From assembly GCF_016863655.1 (NCBI RefSeq), contig NZ_BOPH01000023.1:37570-101569 (forward strand): DNA of 64,000 nt, given 5' to 3'. This document shows, piece after piece, positions 18,047 to 27,800 of the stretch; position 1 is the stretch's first letter; each line of letters opens with the position of its first letter. The stretch comes from Virgisporangium ochraceum. GTDB lineage: Bacteria; Actinomycetota; Actinomycetes; Mycobacteriales; Micromonosporaceae. The notes beneath the pieces were generated by a model. That model ran no database searches. It was not told the DNA's origin and saw only the letters and a program-made list of their open reading frames with translations. The translations under genes and the position numbers were made by a program.

Positions 18047-18214
18047 CTACCGGCACCGCTGCAACACGTAGTCCCAGTTGGTGCCGGCCGGACAGTCCGG
18101 CGCCGCGAGCACGTTCGACGGCGTGGCGTCGGCGGCCGCGACGGTCCCGCTCGCCGCAGGGAAGGCGGCGGCGACCAGGAAGCTCAGCAGCAGGTTGCGG
18201 AAGAATGCGCGCAT
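18047..18214 (-). CDS. Small secreted peptide, 55 residues, two cysteines
   Basis: This short frame has an excellent ribosome site (GAGAGGAGGTGA, ending 3 bases before the ATG at 18214). The product begins MRAFFRNLLLSFLVAAAF, a classical positive N-region and hydrophobic core, with a likely cleavage after an Ala-rich stretch near residue 28. The mature part is about 27 residues and contains CPAGTNWDYVLQRC, a Cys-X12-Cys pair that could form a disulfide after export. I do not recognise a family. It is divergent from the NrtR regulator across a 130-bp gap with strong dyads, which makes it the natural target of that regulator. It could be a signalling, wall-binding or toxin-like peptide; nothing decides this. 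Confidence 0.7.
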   Translation of the reverse strand: MRAFFRNLLLSFLVAAAFPAASGTVAAADATPSNVLAAPDCPAGTNWDYVLQRCR

Positions 18215-18279
18215 GGTTCACCTCCTCTCAGGGAGAGGCGTCACGGAAAGGGCGAGACATCACCGGATCGGGGAATCCA

Positions 18280-18322
18280 TTAATGTCATATCGACGTTAA
18301 CTGTTGACCATGTTTGTGTCAA
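18280..18322. promoter_or_regulatory. Operator-like dyads upstream of the NrtR gene
   Basis: TTAATGTC (18280-18287) faces GACGTTAA (18293-18300) with 5 bases between; seven of eight positions pair. A second dyad, TTGAC (18304-18308) and GTCAA (18318-18322), follows. The region is AT-rich for this genome and lies between two divergent genes. The share of GTC/GAC half-sites suggests one protein binding twice. Confidence 0.55.
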
Positions 18323-18344
18323 GGTGACAGAAAGGCGGTGTCCC

Positions 18345-19049
18345 ATGTCCGACCGTTCGCACGAGACGCTGCGCCTGGCGGTGGACCTGGTCATCCTCAC
18401 CGTGCGCAAGCGCACGTTCCGGGTGCTCCTGATCGCCCGCGGCAACGAGCCGTTCCAGGGCCGGCTCGCGCTGCCCGGCGGGTTCCTCCGCACCGGCGAG
18501 AGCATCGAGGCGGCCGCCGCCCGCGAACTCGAGGAGGAGACCGGCCTCAAAGGCGACGAGCTACCCCTGCAGCAGATCGGCACCTACGGCGACCCCGACC
18601 GCGACCCCCGCGGACGCGTGGTGTCGGTGACGTACCTGGCGATCGCGCCCAACCTGCCGACCCCGGTGGCCGGCTCCGACGCCGCCGACGCGCGGTGGAG
18701 ACCGGTCGCGCCGCTGCTGGAGAAGCCCGGCCAGCTGGCCTTCGACCACGACCGGATCCTGGCCGACGCCGTCGAGGAGGCCCGCCGGCGGCTGGAGTAC
18801 ACGACGCTGGCGACCCGGTTCTGCGCCGACACGTTCACGATCGGCGAGCTGCGCGACGTCTACGAGCTCGTCTGGGGCATGCGGCTGGACCCGCGCAACT
18901 TCAACCGCAAGGTCACCAAGGCCGACGGCTTCCTCGTGCAGACCGACGCCAAGCGGGCGCACGAGACCGGCCGCCCGGCGGCGCTGTACCGGCGCGGCCC
19001 GGCCGAGAAGCTCCACCCCGCGATGCTGCGGAACGGCTCAGAGGAGTGA
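18345..19049 (+). CDS. NrtR-type Nudix transcriptional regulator
   Basis: A 234-residue protein started at the ATG at 18345. Residues about 8-150 are a Nudix fold with an intact Nudix box (G-x5-E in GGFLRTGESIE, then RELEEETGL), and the C-terminal 80 residues form the winged-helix part typical of NrtR (FTIGELRDVYELVWG, then RNFNRKVTKADGFL). NrtR proteins bind ADP-ribose or related nucleotides and regulate NAD or sugar genes. Because the box is intact, hydrolase activity may remain. Here the divergent neighbour is a small secreted peptide, not an NAD gene, which is unusual. Its last 12 bases overlap the convergent AfsR-type gene. Confidence 0.88.
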   Translation: MSDRSHETLRLAVDLVILTVRKRTFRVLLIARGNEPFQGRLALPGGFLRTGESIEAAAARELEEETGLKGDELPLQQIGTYGDPDRDPRGRVVSVTYLAIAPNLPTPVAGSDAADARWRPVAPLLEKPGQLAFDHDRILADAVEEARRRLEYTTLATRFCADTFTIGELRDVYELVWGMRLDPRNFNRKVTKADGFLVQTDAKRAHETGRPAALYRRGPAEKLHPAMLRNGSEE

Positions 19050-21956
19050 CTTCCGCTCCGCCTCCGCGCGTTCGCGCAGGTGCGTGGCGGTGGCGGCGGT
19101 GAAGCAGAAGATCGCCCGGTCCAGCCGCGACCGGGCGTCGGGGATCCGACGCGCGGCCCGGAAGAGGGCCGCCTGCGACAGCGCGACGCGCCCCTCCAGG
19201 AGCGCGTCGCCCGCGTGACCGGCCAGCTGGGCGGCGAGGCCGAGGTGCTGGTCGGCGTCGGCGTGGCGGCCGGCGGCCAGGGCGATGTCGCCCAGGCCGA
19301 AGTGGCCCCACGCCATTCCCACCTCGTCGGCGTCGTCGACCAGGGCCAGCACCGACCGGAAGTTGTCCTTGGCGGCGGCCGGGTCGGCGGTCTCCAGGTG
19401 GGCCCGGCCCAGCCAGTACGCGGTCTGGGCCTGGGGCAGCGGGCGGCCGATGCCGCGGGCGGCCGCCTCGGCCTCGCGGAGCAGGCTCACCGCCCGGTCG
19501 GCGCGGCCGAGGTCGAGATGCAGCTGGCCGATGTAGCGCAGCGCCTGCCAGCGACCGACCGCGTCACCGACCGCGGTGTAGCCCTTCAGCGCGACCTGGA
19601 ACGCGTCGAGGGCCTCGTCGAACCGGCCGGCGTGGCGCAGCGCGTTGCCCAGGGTCCGCTGGGCGATCGCCTCGCCGTGCACGTCGTCGGCCTGGCGGAA
19701 CAGGCGGGCGGCCCGGTGGAGGTCGTCGATGCCCGACACGCCGGGGCGACGGCCGGTGACCAGCGCCGGCTGGCCCAGCACGGCGAGCAGCGCCGCCTCT
19801 CCGCGCACGTTGCCCGCGTCGCGGCAGGCGGCCAGCGCGACCTGGTGGGTGGCGGCCCAGTCGTCGAGGTAGCCGCGGCGGTTGTAGAACTCGTGGCTCG
19901 ACACGGCCAGGTCCCAGGCGATCTCGGTCAGCCCGAGCTCGCAGCAGTGCTTCACCGCCGCGCGGATGTTCAGCCGCTCGGTCTCGTACCAGGTCATCGG
20001 TGAGCGCGTGATGGGTTCGAGGTGGCGGGAGGGCAGGTCGACCAGCGGCGTGGTGCCGTGCACGACCTCGTAGTCACCGCCGTAGATCGCGTGGTGGGCG
20101 TGGCGTACCAGGGTCAGCAGCGTCCGGTAGACCCGCTCGACGACGGCGTTGCGCCACGACGCGGCGGCGGAGTCGTCGCGGGCGTACAGGCCGGCCAGTT
20201 CGCGGTGCAGGTCGTGGAACCGGTAGCGGCCGCCCTCCCCCGCCGGGTGCAGCAGGTACCGCGCCGCCAGCCGGCGCAGCGGCTCGTACGGGTCGGCGTC
20301 GAGCACGGCCGCGGCCGTCCAGGGCGCGATGTCGGGCAGCGGCAGCAGGCCCAGCCCGAGGAACAGCGTGCGGGCCGACCCGTCGAGGCGGTCGATGCCC
20401 GCGCCGATCGTGCGGGCCACGCTGCGGTCGCGGAACACCAGCGACGCCAACGGCTGGTCGGCCAGCCGCGCCGCCAGCTCCGGCGCCGACGGGCCGCCGT
20501 CCTCGGCCCGCAGCGCCGCGGCCACCCACACCGCCAGCGGCAGGCCCGCGCACAGCTCCACGATCCGGGCCGCGGCCAACCGCTCGGCACCGCCACGCGC
20601 GGCCGGCGTCCGCACCCCGGCGTCGCGGACCACCCGCTGGTACAGGTCCAGCGACTCCTCCCGGTCCAGGGGCAGAAGCGCGGGGACGTGGTGCGCGCCG
20701 GCCAGCATCGGCTGGCGCTGCCGCGCGGTCACCAGCACGGCGCAGCCCGGGCTGCCCGGGATGAGGTCCTGCACCTGGGCCTCGTCGTGCGCGTCGTCGA
20801 GGATCAGCAGCGCCCGCTTGTCGGACAGGACGCTGCGCAGCAGCGCCGCCCGCTCCTCCCGCGACTCGGGGATCCGGGTCAACCCGAACGCGCGCAGCAC
20901 CTGCGCCAGCACCTCCGCCGTCGGCACCGCCTCCGCGCGGGTGCCGCCCAGCTCCACCACCAGCTGCCCGTCGGGGTAGTTGTCGCGGACCCGGTGCGCC
21001 ACGTGCACCGCCAGCGCCGTCTTGCCGATGCCACCGGGACCGGTGAGCACCACCACCCGCGGCCCCGACCCGGTACGGGAGAGCAGCCACTGCACCTCCT
21101 GCACCACCTCACCGCGTCCCACGAAGTTCGCCGGCGCCGGAGGCAGCTGCCGCGGCGTCACCAGCGGATCGACCGGACGCGGCGCGCGACGCGGCGCGAC
21201 TCCCCCGCCCCGCGCGGCAACGGCCTCGTCGTCGCCGCGGGCGATCGCGTAGTAGAGGTCGCGCAGCCCCGGGTCGGGGTTGGTGCCGACGGTGCGGTCG
21301 AGCGTCTCCACGTGCGCGTCGTAGACCTCCAGCGCCTCCGTGGTGTGCCCGTTGTGGTGCAGCGCCAGCATCAGCTGCTCGGTGAGCCGCTTGTCGGTCG
21401 GGTGGTAGCCGACCATCAGCCGCAGGTCGTCGAGCACCTCGGCGTGCCGGCCCCGGGCGAACTCCAGGTCGCACAGCCGCACCAGCGCCCGCTTGCGGCG
21501 CGAGATCAGCTCGGCGCCGAGGGTCACCCCCATCGCGCCCGGCACCCCCTCCAGCGGGTGCCGGCCCCGCCACAGCCGCAGCGCCTGGCGCAGCAGCGAC
21601 GCCTCCAGGTCGCCGGCCTCACCGGCCGCGCGCCCGGCGTCACGGATCAGCCGCTCGAAGGTGAGCATGTCGTGCTCGGACTCCGCCACCCGCAGCTCGT
21701 AGCCGAAGCCCTTGTACGTGACCAGGGAGTGCTTGCCCGGCAGGCCGGCCAGGAACGAGCGGACGTAGGACGCCTGCTTGTCCAGCTGGGTCGGGCGCAC
21801 CTCCGCGGCGCCCCACGCCCAGCGCATCAGTTCCGCCCGCGACACGCGGCGGTTCGGGTTGACCAGCAGCACGGCGAGCACGGTCAGCTGGTGACCCGTC
21901 GGCAGGGCCACCCGACCGTCGCCGACGGCGAGCTGACCCAGGACGCGGAAGATCAT
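19038..21956 (-). CDS. AfsR/SARP-family regulator with NB-ARC and TPR domains
   Basis: A 972-residue STAND regulator. The ATG at 21956 is chosen because GGAG lies 8 bases upstream (a GTG at 21962 is possible). Order of domains: OmpR-like winged helix (about 1-95, FRVLGQLAVGDGRV to TYKGFGYEL), bacterial transcriptional activation domain (about 100-250), NB-ARC ATPase with P-loop TGPGGIGKTAL and Walker B ALLILDDAHD (about 280-560), then several TPR units to the C-terminus (for example around GRFDEALDAFQVALKGYTAVGD). Such proteins activate secondary-metabolite or stress promoters when an NTP-dependent switch is triggered. It is divergent from an unknown membrane gene, its nearest candidate target. 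Confidence 0.92.
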   Translation of the reverse strand: MIFRVLGQLAVGDGRVALPTGHQLTVLAVLLVNPNRRVSRAELMRWAWGAAEVRPTQLDKQASYVRSFLAGLPGKHSLVTYKGFGYELRVAESEHDMLTFERLIRDAGRAAGEAGDLEASLLRQALRLWRGRHPLEGVPGAMGVTLGAELISRRKRALVRLCDLEFARGRHAEVLDDLRLMVGYHPTDKRLTEQLMLALHHNGHTTEALEVYDAHVETLDRTVGTNPDPGLRDLYYAIARGDDEAVAARGGGVAPRRAPRPVDPLVTPRQLPPAPANFVGRGEVVQEVQWLLSRTGSGPRVVVLTGPGGIGKTALAVHVAHRVRDNYPDGQLVVELGGTRAEAVPTAEVLAQVLRAFGLTRIPESREERAALLRSVLSDKRALLILDDAHDEAQVQDLIPGSPGCAVLVTARQRQPMLAGAHHVPALLPLDREESLDLYQRVVRDAGVRTPAARGGAERLAAARIVELCAGLPLAVWVAAALRAEDGGPSAPELAARLADQPLASLVFRDRSVARTIGAGIDRLDGSARTLFLGLGLLPLPDIAPWTAAAVLDADPYEPLRRLAARYLLHPAGEGGRYRFHDLHRELAGLYARDDSAAASWRNAVVERVYRTLLTLVRHAHHAIYGGDYEVVHGTTPLVDLPSRHLEPITRSPMTWYETERLNIRAAVKHCCELGLTEIAWDLAVSSHEFYNRRGYLDDWAATHQVALAACRDAGNVRGEAALLAVLGQPALVTGRRPGVSGIDDLHRAARLFRQADDVHGEAIAQRTLGNALRHAGRFDEALDAFQVALKGYTAVGDAVGRWQALRYIGQLHLDLGRADRAVSLLREAEAAARGIGRPLPQAQTAYWLGRAHLETADPAAAKDNFRSVLALVDDADEVGMAWGHFGLGDIALAAGRHADADQHLGLAAQLAGHAGDALLEGRVALSQAALFRAARRIPDARSRLDRAIFCFTAATATHLRERAEAERKSLL

Positions 21957-22104
21957 CGGCACGTCTCCATCCCGTCTCCCCGTGCCGGTGCCTGTTCACA
22001 CTCGCCCTGACGGACGACGGTACGTGCGACCGTGGCGGTGCCGCTACCCACAGCGTGCCCGGCATCACCCATGCGGAAGGTCCGCGGAAGCTGGACCTGC
22101 ATCA

Positions 22105-22947
22105 ATGACCCGCATGACCGAACCTCCGGTCCGGTACCTGCCGGGTCGGCCCGCCGTGGGTCTGGCGGCGACCACGGTGGTCACGGCGGGTCTGGTCGCG
22201 CTGCTGGCGCTCGGCGCCACCCTCCTCAGCGTCCGCGACCTCGACCCGCTCGGCCTGCTCGCGGTCGCCGTCCTGGGCGGCAGCGCACAGACCGCACGGC
22301 GCGCCTGGGTGCGGCTGCGCACCGCGCGGAGGGTGCGTGACCAGGTGCCGGCGCGGCTGCTGCGCCAGCGCTGGCACGGCGACCCCACCGCCGCCGGCGC
22401 CGACGAGTACCGCGCCCTGCGCCCGATCGGCATGGCCCGCTCCGACGTCGTGCGGCGCACCGAGGACCTGCTGCGCCCGTTGACCGACATCCCCAGCGTC
22501 CGGATCTTCCGCGGCGTCCAGGTCGGCGGCGCCACGCGGCCGGCCGGCGCGGGCGACGGCGCCGGGCGGCCGCGGATCCTCGCCGCCTTCGCGGTGACCG
22601 CCGGGCGGCTGGTGCTCGTCGTCGAACCGGTCGCCTGGCCGCCCGGCCGGTACCTGATGGACGCGACCGGCCAGCTCCGCTGCGACGGCCGGTTCATCGG
22701 GCAGAGCGCCGGCCCGCTCGTCTCGGGGGTGGCCGCACTGCGTGACCGGCTTCCGCGCACCCACCGCGTGCGGGCGCTCGTCGTCGTCCACCCCATCGCC
22801 GACGGCGCCGTCAGCCTTCCCGTCCCCACGAAGGAAGTGGCATGGACCCTCGCTCGCGATCTACCTACCACGATGCGTACCGAACTGGCCCGCCACCCGC
22901 GAACCGTCAGCCGGCACACCGTCGCCACGCTCGCCGTCGACGGCTGA
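22105..22947 (+). CDS. Membrane-anchored protein of unknown function
   Basis: A 280-residue protein from the ATG at 22105. Two hydrophobic segments lie near the N-terminus (VGLAATTVVTAGLVALLALG and LGLLAVAVLGG), then a basic loop and a soluble domain of about 200 residues with strands such as AFAVTAGRLVLVVEPVAWPPGRY and ALVVVHPIADGAVSL. The latter half faintly recalls nuclease-related (NERD-like) folds, but I see no catalytic set and do not assign it. It is divergent from the AfsR-type gene, and its last 106 bases overlap the next gene in another frame. Confidence 0.7.
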   Translation: MTRMTEPPVRYLPGRPAVGLAATTVVTAGLVALLALGATLLSVRDLDPLGLLAVAVLGGSAQTARRAWVRLRTARRVRDQVPARLLRQRWHGDPTAAGADEYRALRPIGMARSDVVRRTEDLLRPLTDIPSVRIFRGVQVGGATRPAGAGDGAGRPRILAAFAVTAGRLVLVVEPVAWPPGRYLMDATGQLRCDGRFIGQSAGPLVSGVAALRDRLPRTHRVRALVVVHPIADGAVSLPVPTKEVAWTLARDLPTTMRTELARHPRTVSRHTVATLAVDG

Positions 22948-23801
22948 TCGGCGGCGACGGGCTCGTCGACCGCGCGGCCCCGCTGGGCCACCGGCGCGGC
23001 GCCGCCCGACCGCCGCACCGCGACCGCGTCGAGGTCGCGGACCCGGAGGACAGCCTCGACCCGGTCGCGGCGGCCCGCCGGGCGGTGCTGCTCGCCCCCG
23101 ACCGGGCGGAGTGCCACGTGCGGCTGGCCGACGCGTTCGACGACCTGGGCAACTGGCGGGAGGCGCTGCGCTGGTACCGCACCGCGCGCCGGCTCGAGCC
23201 GGGCTGGGCGGTGCCGCAGCTCGGCGCCGCGGCCGTGCACCTGCGGCTCGGTGCGTCCGGCGCCGCCCTGGAGATCCTGGAGCAGCTCTACCGGCGCACC
23301 GACGGCGCCGAGCCGGTCGGCGACCACTGGGCCGCCGCGCTCGCCGCGGTCGCCGAGCAGGTGCCGGTCGTCCGCGAGGACGACGTGTACTTCATCACCC
23401 GGCGGGCGGAGATCCGCGGGATGCTGCCGCCGCTGGCCCGGGCCCTCGCCGTCGCCACCGACCCCGACCTGGTCGACCGGCTCACCCGCATCCGCCGCTA
23501 CGTGCGCCGGTGCCGGCGCCGCGAGCTCACCGTGCACTGGCTGCGCCACCCCGGCAACCCGTGGCCGGCCCGCGCGCTCGCCGGTCTGTGCGGCGGCGCG
23601 CTGCTCGCCGCCGCGTACCTGACGACGGGCACCCGGTCGCTGCTGGTGCTCGCGGGCGCGCTGGGCGCGCTGGGCGCCTACGCCGCGGCCCGGTCGGTGC
23701 TGATCCCGCGGTGGCGGCTCAACGGGTGGGCCTACGAGCGGCAGGCCGAGGGGCGCGCCGTCGCTCAACCGGCCAGCGTTCCGGACGGCTCGGTGGCGTA
23801 G
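22842..23801 (+). CDS. TPR-containing membrane protein of unknown function
   Basis: A 319-residue frame from an ATG with AAGGAAG just upstream. The first 60 residues overlap the previous gene or follow it closely and are Arg-rich, so the true start may be later. Residues about 75-150 form two to three TPR units (HVRLADAFDDLGNWREALRWY, then RTARRLEPGWAVPQLGAAAV). Two hydrophobic segments near the C-terminus (ALAGLCGGALLAAAYL and LLVLAGALGALGAYAAA) anchor it. It is probably translated with the preceding membrane gene. The last 37 bases overlap a convergent NB-ARC gene. Role unknown. Confidence 0.65.
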   Translation: MDPRSRSTYHDAYRTGPPPANRQPAHRRHARRRRLIGGDGLVDRAAPLGHRRGAARPPHRDRVEVADPEDSLDPVAAARRAVLLAPDRAECHVRLADAFDDLGNWREALRWYRTARRLEPGWAVPQLGAAAVHLRLGASGAALEILEQLYRRTDGAEPVGDHWAAALAAVAEQVPVVREDDVYFITRRAEIRGMLPPLARALAVATDPDLVDRLTRIRRYVRRCRRRELTVHWLRHPGNPWPARALAGLCGGALLAAAYLTTGTRSLLVLAGALGALGAYAAARSVLIPRWRLNGWAYERQAEGRAVAQPASVPDGSVA

Positions 23802-24811
23802 GCGCGCAGCAGCGCCGGCAGCGCCGACCCCGACCGCAGCTCGGCGGCCAGCCGGGACAGCGGCTGGTCGGGCCGTGCCGCCGCGTACGTGGCCACCACC
23901 GCGAGCGCGATCGGCAGGCCGCGACAGTGGTCGGCGAGGTCACGCACGGCCCGCGGCTCGGCGGCGGCCCGCGCCGCGCCGGTCCGGGCCGTCAGGAGGG
24001 CGCGCGCGTCGCGTGGCGGCAGGGGCTCCACCGGGACCGGCACAGCGACGGCCGACACCACGAGCCCGACCAGCGCGGACCGGCTCGTCACCAGACCCAG
24101 GCAACCGGACGCGGTCGGCAGCAGCGGCCGCACCTGTGCCGCGTCGCGCGCGTCGTCGAGCAGCACGATCAGGCGCCGGTCGGCGAGCAGGCTGCGGTAC
24201 AGGCCGGTCCGCGCGTCGGTGCCGGGTGGGATGCGGTCGGCGCGGACCCCGAGCGCGCACAGCAGGTCGTGGAGCACCTCCGCCGGCCGCGCCGGCACGG
24301 CCGCCGACCCGCGCAGGTCGGCGTACAGCTGCCCACCGGGGAACCGCGCGGCGACCCGGTGCGCGAAGCGCACGGCGAGCGCGGTCTTGCCGACCCCGGG
24401 CACCCCGGTGAGCGCGGCGACCGCGGCCCGGCGGCGGTGCAGCAGGTCGTCCAGGGTCGCGAGGTGCGCCGTGCGCCCGGTGAACCCGGCGACGTCGGCG
24501 GGCAGCTGGGCCGGCACCGGCCAGTCGACCGGCGGGGGCGGGCCGGCGGCCCCGTCCGGGTCGACCTCGGCGACGTCGACGCCGAGCCCGGCGGCGATGA
24601 GCCGGATCGTGGCCGGCCGGGGCCGCAGCGTCCGGCCGCTCTCGATGTAGCGGATGGTCCGCGCGCTCAGCCCGGACCGCACCGCAAGCTCCTCCTGGGA
24701 GATCCCGGACCGCCGCCGGTACCTCCGAATCCGCTCCCTCAGCACGGGACCGATCGTGTCAACCGCCGATGTCCGCCGGCTTGCCGGGACGGGCGGGGCG
24801 TCGTCGGGCAT
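23765..24811 (-). CDS. XRE helix-turn-helix NB-ARC protein without TPR domain
   Basis: A 348-residue regulator. Residues about 24-80 are an XRE helix-turn-helix (RRSGISQEELAVRSGLSARTI split over the recognition helix). An NB-ARC ATPase follows, with P-loop TGVPGVGKTAL, Walker B LIVLLDDARD and the sensor LVTSR. The protein ends shortly after the ARC region, where relatives carry a winged helix and TPRs, so it is a short or truncated form. Its ATG lies 7 bases after the stop of the larger NB-ARC gene, and the ribosome site GAGGAA overlaps that stop, so the pair is coupled. It may modulate the larger protein by hetero-oligomerisation; that is inference. Confidence 0.85.
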   Translation of the reverse strand: MPDDAPPVPASRRTSAVDTIGPVLRERIRRYRRRSGISQEELAVRSGLSARTIRYIESGRTLRPRPATIRLIAAGLGVDVAEVDPDGAAGPPPPVDWPVPAQLPADVAGFTGRTAHLATLDDLLHRRRAAVAALTGVPGVGKTALAVRFAHRVAARFPGGQLYADLRGSAAVPARPAEVLHDLLCALGVRADRIPPGTDARTGLYRSLLADRRLIVLLDDARDAAQVRPLLPTASGCLGLVTSRSALVGLVVSAVAVPVPVEPLPPRDARALLTARTGAARAAAEPRAVRDLADHCRGLPIALAVVATYAAARPDQPLSRLAAELRSGSALPALLRAYATEPSGTLAG

Positions 24812-24817
24812 GTTTCC

Positions 24818-27800
24818 TCACGTTGTCCGGGTGCGGGCGCCGTCGACGGGTGCGGCGGGCGCGCCGTTGTCTGCCGCTTTCTGCCGCCCCGCCGGCCCGC
24901 CCGGCGTGCGGGTCAGCTTGCCGCGGACGACCGTCGCGTCGTCGTGGCACAGCTCGTCGAGCAGGTCCAGGGCCGCCGACCACGCCGCCCGGGCCGCGTC
25001 GACGTCGCCGGCGGCCCGGTGGGCGTCGCCGAGCCAGTGGTAGGCGTCGGCCTCGGAGTACCGGTCGCCGATCTCCCGGTGCAGGGCGGCGGCGCGGGTG
25101 AAGTGCCCGGCGGCGGTGCGTGGCCCGCCCCGGCGCAGGTGGGCGCGGCCGAGCTGGTCGAGCGTGTCGGCGCGGCCGTACGGGTCGACGAGGTCCTGGT
25201 GCAGGTCCCACGCCCGGCCGAGGACGTCGAGCGCGTGCCCGGGGTCACCGAGGTCGACGAGGTGCCGGCCGGCGCTGGCGAGCGCGTGGACGACGCCCCG
25301 CCGGTCGCCGAGCTCCTCGAACATGGCCAGGGCGCGCTCCGCGTGCCCCAGCGCCTCCCGGTGGTCGCCGCGGAGCCCGGTGATCCAGCTGCGGCTGAGC
25401 GTCAGCCGGGCGAGGCCGGCGGGGTCGGCCAGGACCTCGTGCTGTGCCACGGCCCGGTCGAGGTGGCCGAGGGCGTCGTCGTACCGGTTCAGCCGTGCGT
25501 ACGCGAAGGCGTAGCCGCGGTGGGTCAGCTCGAGCGCGAGGGGGTCACCGAGCCGGCGCGCCGACGCCAGGGCCAGCTCCTGCGTCGCGCACCACTCGGA
25601 GAGCCGGCCGCGGAACTCGAAGTACCGCCACAGCCCCCAGGCGAACTGCCACACGTGCGCGTCGAGCCCGGCCCGGGCCGCCTGCGCGATCACGGCCAGC
25701 AGCACCGGAAGCTCGGTGTCGAGCCAGTCCTGCCCCCGGTCGTGGCCGGTGAACGTCACGGTGGTGACCCCTGGCCCGGCCGGCACCGCCGGCAGCCGCC
25801 GGGCCTGCGGCGACTCCAGGTGGTCGATCCCGGTGACCGCCCGCAGGTAGTGGTCGGCGACCCGGCGAACGGCGGCCGTGCTCCCGGCCGGGTCACCGGC
25901 GGCGAGGGTGGCGGCGTAGGCGCGCAGCAGGTCGTGGAACGAGTACCGGCCGGGCACGTGTTCGGTGACCAGGTGGGCCTCGGCGAGCCCGTGCAGCGCG
26001 GAGCGGGCGTCGCCCACCGGGGCGCCGAGCAGGCTGGCCGCCGCCGCCACGTCGAGGTCGGGCCCCGGGTGCACGGCGAGCAGCCGGAACAGCCGGGCCT
26101 GCGCGGGCGGCAGCCCCCGGTAGGACCACGACAGCACCGTGCGCACCTCGTCGCCCGACGGTCCGGTCGCCAGGTCGCGGGCGATCGCCGTGAGCGGGAA
26201 CGCCGGCCGGCCCGCTGCGTACGCCGCGACGACCGCGAGCGCGAGGGGCAGCCCGGCGCACCGGTCGACGATCTCGTCGGCCGCGCCGGGGTCGGCGTCG
26301 ACCCGGGCCCGGCCGAGCCGGCGCACCAGCAGGTCGCACGCCTCCACCGGCGGCAGCAGGTCGAGGGGCACCGGCCGCGCGCCGGCGGTCGCGATGAGGC
26401 CGCCGAGCCGGTCGCGGCTGGTCACGACGGTCACGCTGGTCGGTGCGCCGGCGAGCAGGGGACGCACGTGCGCGGCGTCGCGGGCGTTGTCGAGCAGCAC
26501 GAGGATCCGGCGCCCGTGCAGCAGGCTGCGGTACAGGCCGACCCGGGCGTCGAGCCCGTCGGGCATCCGCTCGGGGGTGACGCCCAGCGCGTCGAGGAAG
26601 CCGCGGGCCGCGTCGGCCGGGTCGAGCGCCGGCCCGTCGGGGTCGTAGCCGCGCAGGTTGACGTACAGCTGGCCGTCCGGGAACCGGTCGCCGACCCGGT
26701 GCGCCCACCACACGGCCAGCGAGGTCTTCCCGACGCCGGCCGTCCCCGACACCACGACGACCGGAGCGCCACCGGCCGCGCCGCGGGGCAGGGCCGCGTC
26801 GAGCGCGGCCAGCTCGACCGACCGGCCGACGAAGCCGTTGATCGCCGGCGGCAGCTGGGCGGGTACCGGCCGGTCGGTCGCGGAGCCCGCCGCCCGCAGG
26901 ATCCGCAGGTGGGCGGCCCGCAGGTCGGGGCCGGGCTCGATGCCGAGGTCCTCGCGCAGCCGGGCGCGCACCGCGTCGAAGGTGGCGAGCGCGGCGGCCT
27001 GCTCGCCGGCGGCGGCCAGGGTCAGCGTCAGGGCGGCGGCCAGCCCCTCGTGCAGCGGGTCGTCGGCGGCCAGCGACCGCAGCCAGCGCACCGCCTCCGG
27101 CCGGTCGGCGGGCCCGGCCAGGCCGGCGTGGGCGATGGCCGCCTCGACGCGCAGCGCGGTCAGCGCGACCGCCGCGGGGTGGTGGCGCAGGTCACCGACG
27201 TCGGCCAGCACCGGGCCGCGCCACAGCCGCAGGGCCCGCGCGTAGTGGTCGCGGGCGCCGCGCCGGTCGCCGTCGGTCAGGGCGCGCGCGGCCGTGGTCA
27301 CCAGGGCGCGGAAGGTGGACGCGTCCAGCCCGGTCCGCAGGCGGTAGCCGTCGGGTGCCCGTTCCACCGGCTCCGGCCCGGGGAGGAGGCGGCGGAGCTG
27401 GCCCACCCGCACGTGCACCTGGCCGCGGGCGCTGGGGGGTGGGTGGTCGCCCCACAGGTGGGCGATGACCACGTCGGTCGCGACCGGGCCGGGTGCGTAC
27501 AACGCGAGCGTCCCCAGGAGGTTGCGAAGCATCGGTGCGCCAGGGCTTTTCCGGTGCCCGTCTCCCCTGATGACGAGCGGCCCGAGGATGCCGACGGTGG
27601 TCTCCATCGACGTGGCCGGCGCCACCGGTCCGGGCGGCGCCGCGCCGACGTGGGCCAGCAGTGACGCGCGTTCGGACGGGCACAGGCCCAGCGCCTCCGT
27701 CAGGCGCCGCACCGACGCGAGGTGCGGCCGGTTGCTGCGGCCGCTCTCGAGGTCGCGCAGACCGCGGACGCTGAGGCCGGCCCGGCCCGCCAGCTCGGCC

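Noticed and set aside
17926..18300. A 124-codon plus-strand frame between tetR and nrtR
   Set aside because: No ribosome site, biased composition, and it runs through the hairpin and antisense to the short secreted peptide gene, which has much better signals.
22742..27664. A 1640-codon plus-strand open frame
   Set aside because: It runs opposite two NB-ARC genes whose P-loops and helix-turn-helix motifs are clear; the translation is low-complexity Arg/Gly/Pro/Val.
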